Source: Gemmatimonadota bacterium (GTDB lineage Bacteria; ARS69). Taken from it: a stretch of 64,000 nt of DNA. The position numbers and the translations under genes were made by a program. The notes beneath the pieces are model-generated. The model made no database searches and had not been told where the DNA came from. It saw only the letters and a list, made by a program, of their open reading frames with translations. Shown one piece after another: positions 49,818 through 59,473 of this stretch. Each line of letters opens with the position of its first letter. Position 1 is the first letter of the stretch. The stretch is from assembly GCA_030747075.1 (NCBI GenBank), contig JASLLL010000005.1, forward strand, positions 1 through 64,000. The letters are read 5' to 3'.

Positions 49818-51130
49818 TTCGCTCTCCGCACGACACGACGCAAGCGTCCATCAAAGCCGGGATCTGAGACCCGAATACACGAAGAACCCAAGATGCGCAC
49901 TCTCCCTCGCGCGAGGAGACTTGCCACGCGAAAGGCCATCGCAAGCCGGTGGTCCCCGTGTGAATCCACCGTGCCTCCGTGGAGTTCTCCCCCTTCGATG
50001 ATGAGCCCGGCGGGGCGCTCCGTCACACGAGCCCCCAGTCGGCCCAATCCCTCCGCCAGCCCGGCCAGACGGTCGGATTCCTTCACCCGAAGCTCTCCGG
50101 CCCCTGTGATCCGTGTGGTTCCCCGACACGCCCCGGCAGCCAGAACCGCCAGCACGGGGATTTCATCCAGAAGCGACGGGATCGCCGGGCCGCCGATCCT
50201 CACACCGTGAAGTGTGCCCGCTCGCACGCGGAGGTTCCCGACCGGCTCCCCGCACCAGCGGCGCAACTCCACCATGTCGATGCGGGCCCCCATGCGGGAC
50301 AACACTCGATAGAACCCCAGACGCGTCGGGTTCAGGCAGATGCCCTCCAGCCACAGGTCCGACCCCGGGAGCGCGGCGGCCGCGGCGGCCAGGAATGCCC
50401 CGGCGGAAGGGTCGGCCGGGACGCGCCCCGACGGGGACGCGAGGCTCCCCCCCGCGCGAAGTCGGGCTCGCCCCTTCTCCCGGCGTATGGGCAGCCCCAG
50501 TGCGTCCATCATTCGCTCCGTATGGTCCCGGGATGCGCCGGGTTCGACAATGTCCACCGCCACTTCCGCCCCGTGCGCGGCGAGGAGAATGGCCGACTTG
50601 ACCTGCGCGCTGGCTACGGGGAGCGAAAAGCGCCCGCCGCGAAGCGCACCCCCTTGAATGCACAGCGGCGGCATAATCTCCGCCCCGGCACCCGCGACTC
50701 CCTCCACCTTCGCACCCATGCGCCGGAGGGGGACCGCAACCCGCGACATGGGGCGCCGCACGAGCGAGGTGTCACCGGTAAGCCGCGAACGAAAGGGGCA
50801 CGCGGCCAGGACTCCCGCCAAGAGGCGCATCGTGGTGCCGGAGTTCCCGCAGTCAATGCTACGGCCGGGCTTTCTGAAAGGGGACTCTGTCGCGCGCGCA
50901 CCCCCGCGCCCAATGACAGTCCATGCCCCGCCCTCTCTCTGAACGCGGACACCCAGAGCCGCCAGCGCCCCGGCAGTGGAGGCGACATCTTCGCCAGGAT
51001 TGAGCCCGGTCAGCCGCACGGATTCCCCTGACAAGGCCGCAAACAGGAGCGCACGATGAGAAAGTGACTTGTCTCCGGGGGGGCGGACTCGACCCGTCAC
51101 GCACGGGGCGGCTCTCCGCAGGGCCGTCAC
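49814..51130 (-). CDS. aroA: 5-enolpyruvylshikimate-3-phosphate synthase
   Basis: Step 6 of the shikimate pathway, the glyphosate target enzyme. The 438-residue protein has [17 protein letters not shown] and [16 protein letters not shown], the substrate- and PEP-binding motifs, plus [13 protein letters not shown] and [12 protein letters not shown]. It starts with GTG in a GTGA overlap with the DAHP synthase gene. The NSGTT loop has the form usual in class I enzymes. Confidence 0.95.
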   Translation of the reverse strand: MTALRRAAPCVTGRVRPPGDKSLSHRALLFAALSGESVRLTGLNPGEDVASTAGALAALGVRVQREGGAWTVIGRGGARATESPFRKPGRSIDCGNSGTTMRLLAGVLAACPFRSRLTGDTSLVRRPMSRVAVPLRRMGAKVEGVAGAGAEIMPPLCIQGGALRGGRFSLPVASAQVKSAILLAAHGAEVAVDIVEPGASRDHTERMMDALGLPIRREKGRARLRAGGSLASPSGRVPADPSAGAFLAAAAAALPGSDLWLEGICLNPTRLGFYRVLSRMGARIDMVELRRWCGEPVGNLRVRAGTLHGVRIGGPAIPSLLDEIPVLAVLAAGACRGTTRITGAGELRVKESDRLAGLAEGLGRLGARVTERPAGLIIEGGELHGGTVDSHGDHRLAMAFRVASLLARGRVRILGSSCIRVSDPGFDGRLRRVVRRAK

Positions 51131-52140
51131 AGCCCGCGGCCCACCGCGCGGGCGACCTTTCGGAGATCCGTCATCCCTTCCGCGAACCGCTCGGGAAGCA
51201 GCGACTGGACGCCATCAGAGAATGCCGTTTCCGGCGAATCGTGGACTTCGATCATCAGTCCGTCCGCACCGGCGGCCACCGCGGCCCGCGCCATCGGCAT
51301 CACAAATCGCCAGGTCCCCACGGCGTGACTCGGGTCCACAAAGATCGGGAGGTGCGTCAATGACTCCAGCAACGGCACGGCCGAAACATCCAGCGTGTTG
51401 CGCAACGCCGTCTCGAAGGTGCGGATCCCGCGTTCGCAGAGGATCACATTCTCATTCCCGTTCGACATGACATACTCCGCCGACATCAGGAACTCGCTGA
51501 TCGTGGTCATCAGCCCGCGCTTCAGGAAGACGGGCGTGCGCGTCCGGCCGACTTCGTTCAGAAGGCTGAAGTTCTGAACATTCCGCGCACCGATCTGGAG
51601 AATGTCCGCATATTCGCAGACCAACTCAACATCGCGCGTGTCCATGACTTCCGTCACAATCGCCAGGCCGGTCCTCTCTCGAACTTCGGCAAGGATCTGC
51701 AGCCCTTCCTCGCCCAGCCCCTGGAACGAATACGGGGAGGTCCTCGGCTTGAAGGCTCCGCCCCGAAAGACGGTGGCACCCGCCTTCGCCACGGCATCAC
51801 CGATGGTGAAGCACTGCTCCCGCGACTCCACGGAGCACGGCCCCGCCATGACGACGACCTTCTTGCCCCCCGCCCGCGATTTCCCCGCCTTGATGACGGT
51901 CTTCTCCCCGCGAAACTCGCGGCTCGCCATCTTGTAGGGCTTGGCGGTGGCCACCACGCGCTCCACCCCGGGAAGCGCCTCCAGTTGTGAACCGCGGAGG
52001 GTCTCCATGTCTCCCTCCACAGAGACGACCACGCGATCCGCGCCATGAGCCACATGCGCCTGCGCGCCCAGCGCGGTCAGCCGGTCCAGCAGCGCGTCGA
52101 TGTTCTTCTGTGTCACATTTGGAGAGAGAATGAGAATCAC
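51127..52140 (-). CDS. aroF: 3-deoxy-7-phosphoheptulonate (DAHP) synthase, type I-beta
   Basis: First enzyme of the shikimate pathway. The 337-residue protein has an N-terminal ferredoxin-like/ACT-type regulatory domain (about residues 1-70: [20 protein letters not shown]) joined to a KDO8PS-like barrel ([55 protein letters not shown]). This resembles the Thermotoga-type enzyme, where the added domain mediates aromatic amino acid feedback. GTG 52140 gives a GTGA overlap with the pseudouridine synthase gene. Confidence 0.94.
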   Translation of the reverse strand: MILILSPNVTQKNIDALLDRLTALGAQAHVAHGADRVVVSVEGDMETLRGSQLEALPGVERVVATAKPYKMASREFRGEKTVIKAGKSRAGGKKVVVMAGPCSVESREQCFTIGDAVAKAGATVFRGGAFKPRTSPYSFQGLGEEGLQILAEVRERTGLAIVTEVMDTRDVELVCEYADILQIGARNVQNFSLLNEVGRTRTPVFLKRGLMTTISEFLMSAEYVMSNGNENVILCERGIRTFETALRNTLDVSAVPLLESLTHLPIFVDPSHAVGTWRFVMPMARAAVAAGADGLMIEVHDSPETAFSDGVQSLLPERFAEGMTDLRKVARAVGRGL

Positions 52141-52895
52141 GAGACATCCTCCCCGGACGCAAGCTCGGGACCGAACACAGCACTTCGAAGGCCGTCCAGT
52201 TCCGTCTCCGTCAAGGGCCGCCACTTACCGGGCGCCAGAGAGCCCATGGTCAACGAGCCCACCTGAGTGCGCACAAGGCGCGTCACTTCCAGACCGAACA
52301 AAGCGAACATCCTCCGAACTTGTCTCTTGCGCCCTTCCCGAAGCGTGACCTCCAGGCGGGTGAATCTCTTTTCGCGCTCCACGATGCGTACGCGCGCCGG
52401 CTGTGTCGGCCCGTCTTCAAGGCGAACGCCTCGTCGGAGGGCATCCACCACCGCAGGAGCGACTCCCCCCAGCACCTCCACCAGGTAAACCTTCTCCACC
52501 TTGAACGCCGGGTGGGCCAGACGGTAGGCCAGATCCCCGTCATTGGTAAAGAGAAGCAAGCCTTCGCTCCGGAAGTCCAGACGCCCCACGGGGAAGACAC
52601 GCACGGGAACCTCCGTGAGAAAGTCCATCACAATCCGCCGCCCCCGGGGATCCACCGCGGCCACGAGGACATTGGGGGGCTTGTGGAACGCCAGGGAGAC
52701 CGATTCTTCCTCTGCCGTCACGACCTTCCCGTCCACGCACACCGAATCGCTGTCCGGCTGGATCCGGCCTCCCAGTTCGGACACGACCTCGCCGTTGACG
52801 GTCACCCGCCCCTCGGAGATGAGAGCATCGCACCGGCGACGGGAAGCGACTCCCGCCCGTGCAAGGAACCGGTTAAGCCTGAGCGCCTGAGTCAT
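52137..52895 (-). CDS. rluB: rRNA pseudouridine synthase, RsuA/RluB family
   Basis: Isomerises specific rRNA uridines to pseudouridine. The 252-residue protein has an N-terminal S4 domain ([22 protein letters not shown]) and the catalytic aspartate in [19 protein letters not shown]. The [15 protein letters not shown] motif near the C-terminus is typical of the RsuA/RluB/E/F branch. Target site (RluB versus RsuA) cannot be fixed by eye. The scpA-scpB-rluB order, conserved in many bacteria, favours RluB. ATG 52895 lies inside the end of scpB. Confidence 0.9.
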   Translation of the reverse strand: MTQALRLNRFLARAGVASRRRCDALISEGRVTVNGEVVSELGGRIQPDSDSVCVDGKVVTAEEESVSLAFHKPPNVLVAAVDPRGRRIVMDFLTEVPVRVFPVGRLDFRSEGLLLFTNDGDLAYRLAHPAFKVEKVYLVEVLGGVAPAVVDALRRGVRLEDGPTQPARVRIVEREKRFTRLEVTLREGRKRQVRRMFALFGLEVTRLVRTQVGSLTMGSLAPGKWRPLTETELDGLRSAVFGPELASGEDVS

Positions 52896-53766
52896 CAACC
52901 GTGCCCGACTCCCTCCCGGAGTGAGACGAGGATTCCTGTCCCGCCGTGGAAGCCGTTTCCGGATCTTCGCTCATGTCGCCGGGTGGGATTTCGTCGAAGG
53001 CGTCCGGCTCTTCCGAAGCCGCACCATTTTCGGTCAGTGTCCCTTCGGGGAGTTCTCCAGCCAGAAGAGATTCCAGTTCCGCGGTCCCGGGCAAGTCCGA
53101 CACATTCTCCAGCCCGAAGTAGACGAGGAACTCCCGAGTGGTCGTATAGAGAAGTGGACGCCCGGGAGCATCGGCACGCCCTGCAATGCGAACCAGTTTT
53201 CGCTCCAGAAGGTGCCGGAGGACGCTGTCCGTGGAAGTGACTCCGCGAATGGCATCAATCTCCGCACGAGTCGCCGGCTGCTTGAACACGACGATCGAGA
53301 GCGTCTCCAGGGCCGCCCGCGAGAGGCGGGAAGGGATCTTCTCCTTGTGCAGGCGCGTCAGGAGTTCGGAGAAGCCGGACACCGTCACCATCCGAAATCC
53401 GCCCGCAAGCGCTACAATCCGAAACACGCGCCCTGACTCTGCATACGCAAGATTGAGTTCATCGATTGCCCGAAGCACATCCTTGCGTTCCGCTCCGCAC
53501 AGATCCGCAAGGCGACGCGGCGCAAGAGGGATTTCGCAGGAGAAGAGAAGCGCCTCTACCGTCTCGGTCACTGCGGGACCGGCCCCATCCACCGGCTCCG
53601 CCACCGATCCCCCGGGCGCGGACACCTGAGCCGCAGGTTCCACATACCCCGCATCCACGGATTCCGCAGACGCCTCCGCGACCGGCATGTCCTTCACCGG
53701 AAGCGAAGCTTCTTCCACGACGGGTTCCCGTTCCTTCGACTTCTCCTGGACTTCTTCATGCGTCAT
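52873..53766 (-). CDS. scpB: Segregation and condensation protein B
   Basis: Winged-helix regulator of the Smc-ScpA condensin. The core region (about residues 60-225) shows TVEALLFSCEIPLAPRRLAD, RVFRIVALAGGFRMVTV, LSRAALETLSIVVFKQPATR and IRGVTSTDSVLRHLLERKLV, diagnostic of ScpB. Unusual Glu/Ala/Val-rich (about 60 residues) and Ser/Glu-rich (about 65 residues) extensions flank the core. ATG 53766 is the likely start behind GGAGG and overlaps the scpA stop by 11 bases. Confidence 0.94.
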   Translation of the reverse strand: MTHEEVQEKSKEREPVVEEASLPVKDMPVAEASAESVDAGYVEPAAQVSAPGGSVAEPVDGAGPAVTETVEALLFSCEIPLAPRRLADLCGAERKDVLRAIDELNLAYAESGRVFRIVALAGGFRMVTVSGFSELLTRLHKEKIPSRLSRAALETLSIVVFKQPATRAEIDAIRGVTSTDSVLRHLLERKLVRIAGRADAPGRPLLYTTTREFLVYFGLENVSDLPGTAELESLLAGELPEGTLTENGAASEEPDAFDEIPPGDMSEDPETASTAGQESSSHSGRESGTVDDSGAQA

Positions 53767-54601
53767 CAGGGATTCCAACCTCCGTTCTCCTCAGCCAGAT
53801 TTCGCCAAACAGATCCGCTTGATTCACGGCCAGCACTCTCTTCCGAATCAGTTCCAGGAGCGCCAGAAAGGTCGTAATGACATTGGCCCGGCTGGGGGTT
53901 CCCTCGAAGAGGCGGGCAAAACTCACGCCCTCCGAGTTCCGGTCACACTCCGCCAGAATGGCCTCCGTCCTCTCCTCCACCGAATACTCCTCCGGCTCCA
54001 GCGTGAAAGGTGTGTCGTCCGGGCGGTTCGAAAGGACGGTTCGAAACGCGCGATACAGCTCCAGCATCGTCAGATCCAAACTCTCCGTTCCCGGGTCCTC
54101 TGCCTCGGGAAGGGCGCTTGGCCCTCGCTCAAAGATGCCGCGCCATTCCTGTTCCCGGTCTCCCAGCAGTTCCGAAACCTTCTTGAACTCCCGGTATTCC
54201 AGAAGGCGGCGGACCAGTTCCGCGCGAGGATCTTCTTCCTCGTCTTCCAGGTCTTCGTCTTCACGCGGGATCAGCGTGCGGCTCTTGATGCGCATCAGCG
54301 TGGCCGCCATCAGGAGGAACTCCCCCGCGAAGTCCAGGTCCAGCGACTCCACATCCTGAATGGAGAGCAGAAACTGCTCCGTGATGTGGGCGATGGGAAT
54401 ATCGTGAATGTCCACTTCGTCCCGTTTGATCAGATGCAGAAGCAAATCCAGCGGCCCTTCGAACTGATCCAGCGACACTCGGTAGCCGTCGCCCCGAACC
54501 GGGGAGTCCACCTCGGCGGAGAGGGCGGTCCCGGGCCGCGCCTCCACGGCTTCGACCACCTTTCCGGCGGGCGGAGCAAGGACCTGCTCTTCCGTGGACA
54601 T
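53756..54601 (-). CDS. scpA: Segregation and condensation protein A
   Basis: Kleisin subunit bridging Smc heads. The 281-residue protein has the N-terminal kleisin segment YRVSLDQFEGPLDLLLHLI and IDIHDIPIAHITEQFLL-like region, an acidic middle (DEDLEDEEEDPRAELVRRLL) and a C-terminal winged helix (ANVITTFLALLELIRKRVL). The 125-base gap upstream, up to the xer stop, shows no convincing promoter or terminator. Confidence 0.94.
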   Translation of the reverse strand: MSTEEQVLAPPAGKVVEAVEARPGTALSAEVDSPVRGDGYRVSLDQFEGPLDLLLHLIKRDEVDIHDIPIAHITEQFLLSIQDVESLDLDFAGEFLLMAATLMRIKSRTLIPREDEDLEDEEEDPRAELVRRLLEYREFKKVSELLGDREQEWRGIFERGPSALPEAEDPGTESLDLTMLELYRAFRTVLSNRPDDTPFTLEPEEYSVEERTEAILAECDRNSEGVSFARLFEGTPSRANVITTFLALLELIRKRVLAVNQADLFGEIWLRRTEVGIPDDA

Positions 54602-54726
54602 GGGACTTCCTCAGTTGGGCGCGGGTTCTTGAACTCTGCGTTGCCGCGGAGATTACCCGCATGCCCTCACCTGCGCCAGTCCGCAGTTTCACCGCCTCCG
54701 TGGGACAGGGGCAGCGTGGAAGAGCG

Positions 54727-55635
54727 TCACGACCTTCGGGCCCGCTCACGAGGATGGGCGCTTCTATGGACCTCGGAGAGGAGCGTCGTGTCCACTCGCG
54801 TGTAAATCTGCGTCGTGGACAGGTCTGCATGGCCCAGAAGCTCCTGAACGACGCGCAGGTCCGCCCCTCCCTCCAGCAGATGAGTCGCGAAGGAGTGCCG
54901 CAGAGTATGGGGAGACACACTCCCGCCCAGCCCGGCCGCTCGCGCGTGACGCCGAATCGCAAGCCAGATTCCCGCACGAGAGAGACGCCCCCCGCGCGCG
55001 TTCAGAAACAGCGCGTCTTCGCGCCTGCCCCGAAGAAGCGAAGGCCTCCCCTTCCGCCGCCACGCCTCCACCGCATGGCGGGCGATGCGCCCTACCGGGA
55101 CCTGGCGTTCCACTTCTCCCTTGCCTCGAACGCGAACAAGTCCCGGCTCTTCGTCCAGATCTCCCTCATTCACCGAGGCCATCTCCGACGCCCGCAGGCC
55201 GGTCGCGTAACCGAACTCCAGAAGAGCCGTGTCACGAAGGGCCAATGGGCCTTCCTTCGGCACCGCCGCGAGCAGGCGTTCGATTTCCGGCACCGTCAAC
55301 GCACCCGGGAGCTTCCGCGTGCGCCGAGGCCCCACGACTTCGCGCGTCGGATCCTCCCCCGCGAGCCCGGCGCGAAGCGCGCTTCGGTGAAGTCCCCGCA
55401 CTGCGCTCAGTCTCCTGCGAACCGTGGTGGGCGCGCGCCCCCGCTTCGTCTCGGACTCCAGGAACTCGGCCACGAGTGTCGGGGTGACATGCTCCACTTC
55501 GACCACCTCGCGCTTCCGCAGTGCCTCCACATACGCCGCAAGATCCCGACGGTACGCGTCCAGCGTGTTCTTCGACGCACCCCGTTCAACCGAGAGTTCA
55601 TCCAGAAAGCGCCGCTTCGCGTCCTCCAGCTTCAT
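54727..55635 (-). CDS. xerD: Tyrosine recombinase XerC/XerD
   Basis: Resolves chromosome dimers at dif. The 302-residue protein has an N-terminal SAM-like core-binding domain and the full catalytic set: Arg in YATGLRASEM, Lys in RVRGKGEVERQVP, His and Arg in HTLRHSFATHLL, His in LLGHADLSTTQIYT, with the nucleophilic tyrosine in the last motif. Neighbours are housekeeping genes, so it is a Xer enzyme rather than an element integrase. XerC versus XerD cannot be decided by eye. ATG 55635 overlaps uvrC. Confidence 0.93.
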   Translation of the reverse strand: MKLEDAKRRFLDELSVERGASKNTLDAYRRDLAAYVEALRKREVVEVEHVTPTLVAEFLESETKRGRAPTTVRRRLSAVRGLHRSALRAGLAGEDPTREVVGPRRTRKLPGALTVPEIERLLAAVPKEGPLALRDTALLEFGYATGLRASEMASVNEGDLDEEPGLVRVRGKGEVERQVPVGRIARHAVEAWRRKGRPSLLRGRREDALFLNARGGRLSRAGIWLAIRRHARAAGLGGSVSPHTLRHSFATHLLEGGADLRVVQELLGHADLSTTQIYTRVDTTLLSEVHRSAHPRERARRS

Positions 55636-57464
55636 GATGCGTCTCCGGACATCCGTTCCCAGATTGCGCGAGCCAGTTCGACCCCGATCCCCGGGACGGC
55701 GGCGATTCCCTCGCGCCCGGCAAGGCGCAGCCCCTCCGGTGAGCCAAACGCACGCAGAAGAGCCCGCCGCCGCTTCGGCCCGATCCCGGGAATGCCGTCG
55801 AGGGCGCTCTCCCGCATTCGCTTCCCGCGCTTTCGGAGATGCGCTCTTCGGGCAAACCGGTGCGACTCATCGCGGACTCTCTGAAGCAGTGCCAGCGCGT
55901 GATCGCCTTCCTTCATACACACCTCGCCCGGACTTCCCGCCAGGCGCACGACTTCCTCGCGCTTGGCCAGCGCCGCGACGGGCACGCCGCCGAGCCCCGC
56001 CTCCATCAGCGCCCGCCGCGCCGCCTCCAGTTGTGCCTCTCCACCATCGACCAGCACGAGATCGGGAATCGTCCCCTCTTCCCGGGCCGTCTTCGCGCGC
56101 CGCCCCACGGCTTCCCCGATCGCGCCCGGGTCGTCTGCCCGCGCGGCAGTTCGAATGCCGAAGGTACGGTATTCCGCACGCGACGGCTGCCCTCCCCGGA
56201 ACACCACCAGCGATGCATACGCATCTCGACCCTGCACATGGGAGATGTCGAACCCCTCGATCCGGCCCGGGAGCCCCGGGAGCCCCAGCACCGCCGCCAG
56301 TTCGACGAGCGCCGCGTCCCGCGTTTCCACCCGTTCCGCACCCGCCCCCACCGCCACCGCCGCATTGTGGTCGGCCATCTCCAGAAGCCTCGCGCCGTCG
56401 CCGCGGCTGGGCACCCGAAGGCGAACGCGACGACCGGCCCTCTCCCCCAGCCAGCTCTCAAGGACGGGCGCGTCCGCAACCCGGGCAGGCAGCAGGATCT
56501 GTGGCGGAATGGTGGATCTGGAACGATAGAACCCGAGCAGAAGAACGCGCGCCACCTCCGCCGGGGAATCCTCCGGGCCGCACTCCACATCCAATCGATC
56601 CCTCCCCACGACGCGCCCTTCCCGCAGATGAATGAGAACGCCCGTGCCCCGGCTGCCGTCCCGCGCAAAACCGAGCGCGTCGAGATTCCCACGCCCGAGA
56701 GTGACATGCTGGGTTTCGAGAGTGCTTCGGAGAGAGCGAAGTCGATCGCGGATGCGCGCCGCCTCCTCATAGCGACGATCCCGGGACGCCCGCGCCATGT
56801 CCTCTTCCAGCGCCGAGAGAATGCCCACGCCCCGGCCGCCGAGGAAGCTCATCACCTCCTCCACGATTCTCCGGTACTCCGCCGGATCCCCATCTCCGCG
56901 ACACGGGGCCACACACCTCCCCAGCTGATGGTCCAGGCAACCTCGCTCGGACATGCCCTCCGTCAGGCGGATCCGGCAGGTCGGCAGCGGAAAGGCCGCC
57001 CCCAGCGCACGCAGCGCACTTCGCATGGATCCCACATCGGTGTACGGCCCGAAATACCGACTGCCGTCCTCGACCACCTCGCGCGTCGGAACCACGCGAG
57101 GATACGGTTCCCCGAGCGTCACCTTCAGGTACGGATAGCGTTTGTCGTCCCGGTACACCACATTGTACCGGGGTCGGTATTCGCGAATCAGGTTGTATTC
57201 CAGAAGCAGCGCTTCGACCTCGGTTCTCGTGACGATGGTCTCCACCGAGTCGGTCTGCGACACCGTGCGCTTCACCTTGACGGCGGGGTCCGCGGTGGGC
57301 GCGAAGTAACTTCGAACTCGCGTGCGAAGAACTTTCGCCTTCCCGACATAGATGACCGCTCCCTCGTCATCCCGGAAGAGGTAGACGCCCGGTGCCCGCG
57401 GAAGCTCGGCCGCCTCTCGCGCCAGACGCTTCCGCCGGACGGCGGAGGAACTCGCCTCGCTCAC
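55632..57464 (-). CDS. uvrC: Excinuclease ABC subunit C
   Basis: Makes both incisions in nucleotide excision repair. The 610-residue protein has the N-terminal GIY-YIG-type nuclease (GVYLFRDDEGAVIYVGKAK), a UVR segment (DRRYEEAARIRDRLRSLRS), the RNase H-like C-terminal nuclease (EGFDISHVQG, LVDGGEAQLEAA) and tandem helix-hairpin-helix motifs at the end (LDGIPGIGPKRRRALLRAFG). The start is GTG, in a GTGA overlap with murJ. Confidence 0.96.
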   Translation of the reverse strand: MSEASSSAVRRKRLAREAAELPRAPGVYLFRDDEGAVIYVGKAKVLRTRVRSYFAPTADPAVKVKRTVSQTDSVETIVTRTEVEALLLEYNLIREYRPRYNVVYRDDKRYPYLKVTLGEPYPRVVPTREVVEDGSRYFGPYTDVGSMRSALRALGAAFPLPTCRIRLTEGMSERGCLDHQLGRCVAPCRGDGDPAEYRRIVEEVMSFLGGRGVGILSALEEDMARASRDRRYEEAARIRDRLRSLRSTLETQHVTLGRGNLDALGFARDGSRGTGVLIHLREGRVVGRDRLDVECGPEDSPAEVARVLLLGFYRSRSTIPPQILLPARVADAPVLESWLGERAGRRVRLRVPSRGDGARLLEMADHNAAVAVGAGAERVETRDAALVELAAVLGLPGLPGRIEGFDISHVQGRDAYASLVVFRGGQPSRAEYRTFGIRTAARADDPGAIGEAVGRRAKTAREEGTIPDLVLVDGGEAQLEAARRALMEAGLGGVPVAALAKREEVVRLAGSPGEVCMKEGDHALALLQRVRDESHRFARRAHLRKRGKRMRESALDGIPGIGPKRRRALLRAFGSPEGLRLAGREGIAAVPGIGVELARAIWERMSGDAS

Positions 57465-59029
57465 TGCCGCCCCGCTCGTCTCCGGAAGACCGCGACCACG
57501 TCGGCCAGTTCACGATGGCGCAGCAGACGCCCCGCGACGAGCCACAGACTCAGTCCGCCCACCACGCCGCCCGCCACTTCTCCGACGCGCCCCACCGGCG
57601 CTCCCAGGGCTGCGCCCGCCACACAACCCACGCCCAGCGCAAGGGTCGCGGCCAGCGTCCGGACGACGGAGCCCGTCAGCGCCCCGCGTCCCCGCAGCCC
57701 GATCCGGCCGCGCAATCCCGCAAGGAGAAGGCCGGTGTTGAGGCACGCCGCCAGCGAGGTCGCCAGCGCCAGGCCACGCAACCCCATGGGGCCCACCAGC
57801 GCGAAGTTCAGCACAATGTTCGTCCCCATCGCCACACACGCGATCCGTACCGGCGTCTTCGTGTCCTGCACGGAGTAGTACCCTTGCGCCAGCCCCTTCA
57901 CCAGCCCGAACGCCGGCAGACCCAGCGCGTAGAACGCGACAGCTCCCGCCGTCATCGGCGTGGAATGCGCCGCGGTAAACTCCCCGTACTGGAAGAGGAG
58001 GCGCACGATCGGCTCCGACAGGATCATGAGCCCCGCCGCCGCCGGCAGAAGGAGCGCAAACAGAAGTCGCAGCGAATGCGCGAGCCCCTCGCGAAGTTGC
58101 GCAAGGTCACCCCGTGCCGCGCGCATGGAGAGGTCCGGAAGCGCCGCCGTCGATATGGCCACGCCGATGACGCCCATCGGGAGAAGGGTCACGCGGTTTC
58201 CGAGACGCAGCGCGGAGAGCGAACCTTCCTCCAGCCGGAGTGCCAACAGCGTGTCGACCAGCAGATTCACCTGCGTCACGCCGAACGCCAACAGCCCCGG
58301 CAGCATGAGAGCTCCGATCCGCCTCACATCCGGATCGGACGGCTTCCATGCGGGCGTAATGGGAAGCCCCAGTCGGCGCATGACCGGGAAGTGGGCGAAC
58401 CAGGCCAGAAGCCCCCCCGCCAGCCCTCCGAGGGCGAAGACGACCGCGCGGCTCTCCAGACTTCCCCCGCGAAGCACCGCCACGCCCGCGGCCGACAGAA
58501 ACGACAGATTCAGGAGAATCGGAGCCAGCGCAGGAATCCGGAAATGACGGAGGCTGTTGAGCGCAGCCCCCGCCAGCGCCGCTCCCCCAGCGAACAGGAG
58601 ATACGGAAACAGGATACGCAACAGTCTGACGGCGTAGTCGAACGCGGCCGGATCCGCCGACCAGTCCCGCGCGTACAGGCGCACGAGCGGTTCCGCAAGG
58701 AACTCTCCCGCCAGCGTCAGGACAAGGAGCACCCCGAAGAGAGACCCGGCCACACGCCGGAGAAGGACCCCTCCGGCCCGGTCCCCCCGGCGCTCCCGGA
58801 CCTCGGTGAAGACGGGGACGAAGGCTGGATTGAGGTTCCCCTCGCCGACGATGCGGCGAAAGAAGTTCGGCAGGAGAAACGCCAGATTGAAGGCATCGGC
58901 GACAAAGCCCGTCCCGAAAAGAACGGCAAAGGCGGTGTCCCGCGCCAGCCCGAATACCCGGCTCAGAAGCGTCGCGGCCCCGATTCCCGTCGCCTGCCGG
59001 GTTACCGGCCGGATCCCGCCCCCCTCCAT
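57461..59029 (-). CDS. murJ: Lipid II flippase MurJ
   Basis: Moves the peptidoglycan precursor lipid II across the inner membrane. The 522-residue protein has about fourteen membrane spans and family motifs near the start (TLLSRVFGLARDTAFAVLFG, NLAFLLPNFFRRIVGEGNLN) with the charged residues MurJ needs. ATG 59029 follows GGAGGG. It is divergent from rpsT; the 140-base gap holds the rpsT promoter, and facing murJ only a weak TTGACG at 59082-59077 without a good -10. Confidence 0.93.
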   Translation of the reverse strand: MEGGGIRPVTRQATGIGAATLLSRVFGLARDTAFAVLFGTGFVADAFNLAFLLPNFFRRIVGEGNLNPAFVPVFTEVRERRGDRAGGVLLRRVAGSLFGVLLVLTLAGEFLAEPLVRLYARDWSADPAAFDYAVRLLRILFPYLLFAGGAALAGAALNSLRHFRIPALAPILLNLSFLSAAGVAVLRGGSLESRAVVFALGGLAGGLLAWFAHFPVMRRLGLPITPAWKPSDPDVRRIGALMLPGLLAFGVTQVNLLVDTLLALRLEEGSLSALRLGNRVTLLPMGVIGVAISTAALPDLSMRAARGDLAQLREGLAHSLRLLFALLLPAAAGLMILSEPIVRLLFQYGEFTAAHSTPMTAGAVAFYALGLPAFGLVKGLAQGYYSVQDTKTPVRIACVAMGTNIVLNFALVGPMGLRGLALATSLAACLNTGLLLAGLRGRIGLRGRGALTGSVVRTLAATLALGVGCVAGAALGAPVGRVGEVAGGVVGGLSLWLVAGRLLRHRELADVVAVFRRRAGRQ

Positions 59030-59089
59030 CGCGTCCCTCCCCGCTGACAGTGGACATTCCACGTTTCCGCCGCAGTCGTCAAATGACGC

Positions 59090-59118
59090 TTGACCCGCCC
59101 CGAACTCCCCCCTAGAAT
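59090..59118 (+). promoter_or_regulatory. Sigma-70-type promoter of rpsT
   Basis: TTGACC (59090-59095) and TAGAAT (59113-59118) are separated by 17 bases. Transcription should start near 59125, leaving about 45 bases of leader. This is the only plus-strand promoter in the window and resembles the tRNA-Arg promoter on the other strand. Confidence 0.82.
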
Positions 59119-59169
59119 CCATCGGTCCGTATAGGGATATCGAAACTCACGCTTGGAGAGGCTCTACTT

Positions 59170-59424
59170 ATGCCCCAGCACAAGTCGTGCGAAAAGCGCC
59201 TGCGTCAGACCAAGACGGCCAATGAACGCAATCGCGCCATTCGCAGCGCACTCCGAACCATCGTGCGCAAGTTCCGCGAAGCCAGCGGCGAGGAAGCCCG
59301 GGACCTGTTCACCCGGAGTTGCTCCGTTCTGGACCGCGCTGCCAGCCGGAATGTCATCCACCGCCGCCAGGCGGATCGCCGGAAGAGCCGATTGGCTCTC
59401 GAACTGGCTCGGAAGACGGACTGA
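59170..59424 (+). CDS. rpsT: 30S ribosomal protein S20
   Basis: Primary 16S rRNA-binding protein of the small subunit, 84 residues. The sequence MPQHKSCEKRLRQTKTANERN and SALRTIVRKFREA, with the C-terminal NVIHRRQADRRKSRLAL, is the S20 pattern; length is typical. A GGAGAGG lies upstream of the ATG. It is monocistronic: its own promoter precedes it and a bidirectional terminator follows. It is the only gene on the plus strand. Confidence 0.95.
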   Translation: MPQHKSCEKRLRQTKTANERNRAIRSALRTIVRKFREASGEEARDLFTRSCSVLDRAASRNVIHRRQADRRKSRLALELARKTD

Positions 59425-59448
59425 CCGGCCCACGCTGCCTGAATTCAG

Positions 59449-59473
59449 ACCCCCCGGCTTATACCCGGGGGGT
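59449..59473. terminator. Bidirectional terminator between rpsT and proS
   Basis: A perfect 9-bp stem (ACCCCCCGG/CCGGGGGGT) with a 7-base loop follows rpsT by 24 bases and continues into TTTCTTCG on the plus strand. The stop codon of proS (59461-59459) lies inside the loop, so the same hairpin ends both converging genes. The minus-strand side has little U-tract. Confidence 0.8.

Noticed and set aside
54602-54726. Possible promoter upstream of scpA (GGTAAT-like -10)
   Set aside because: No acceptable -35 lies at the right distance; the gap shows nothing else I can support.
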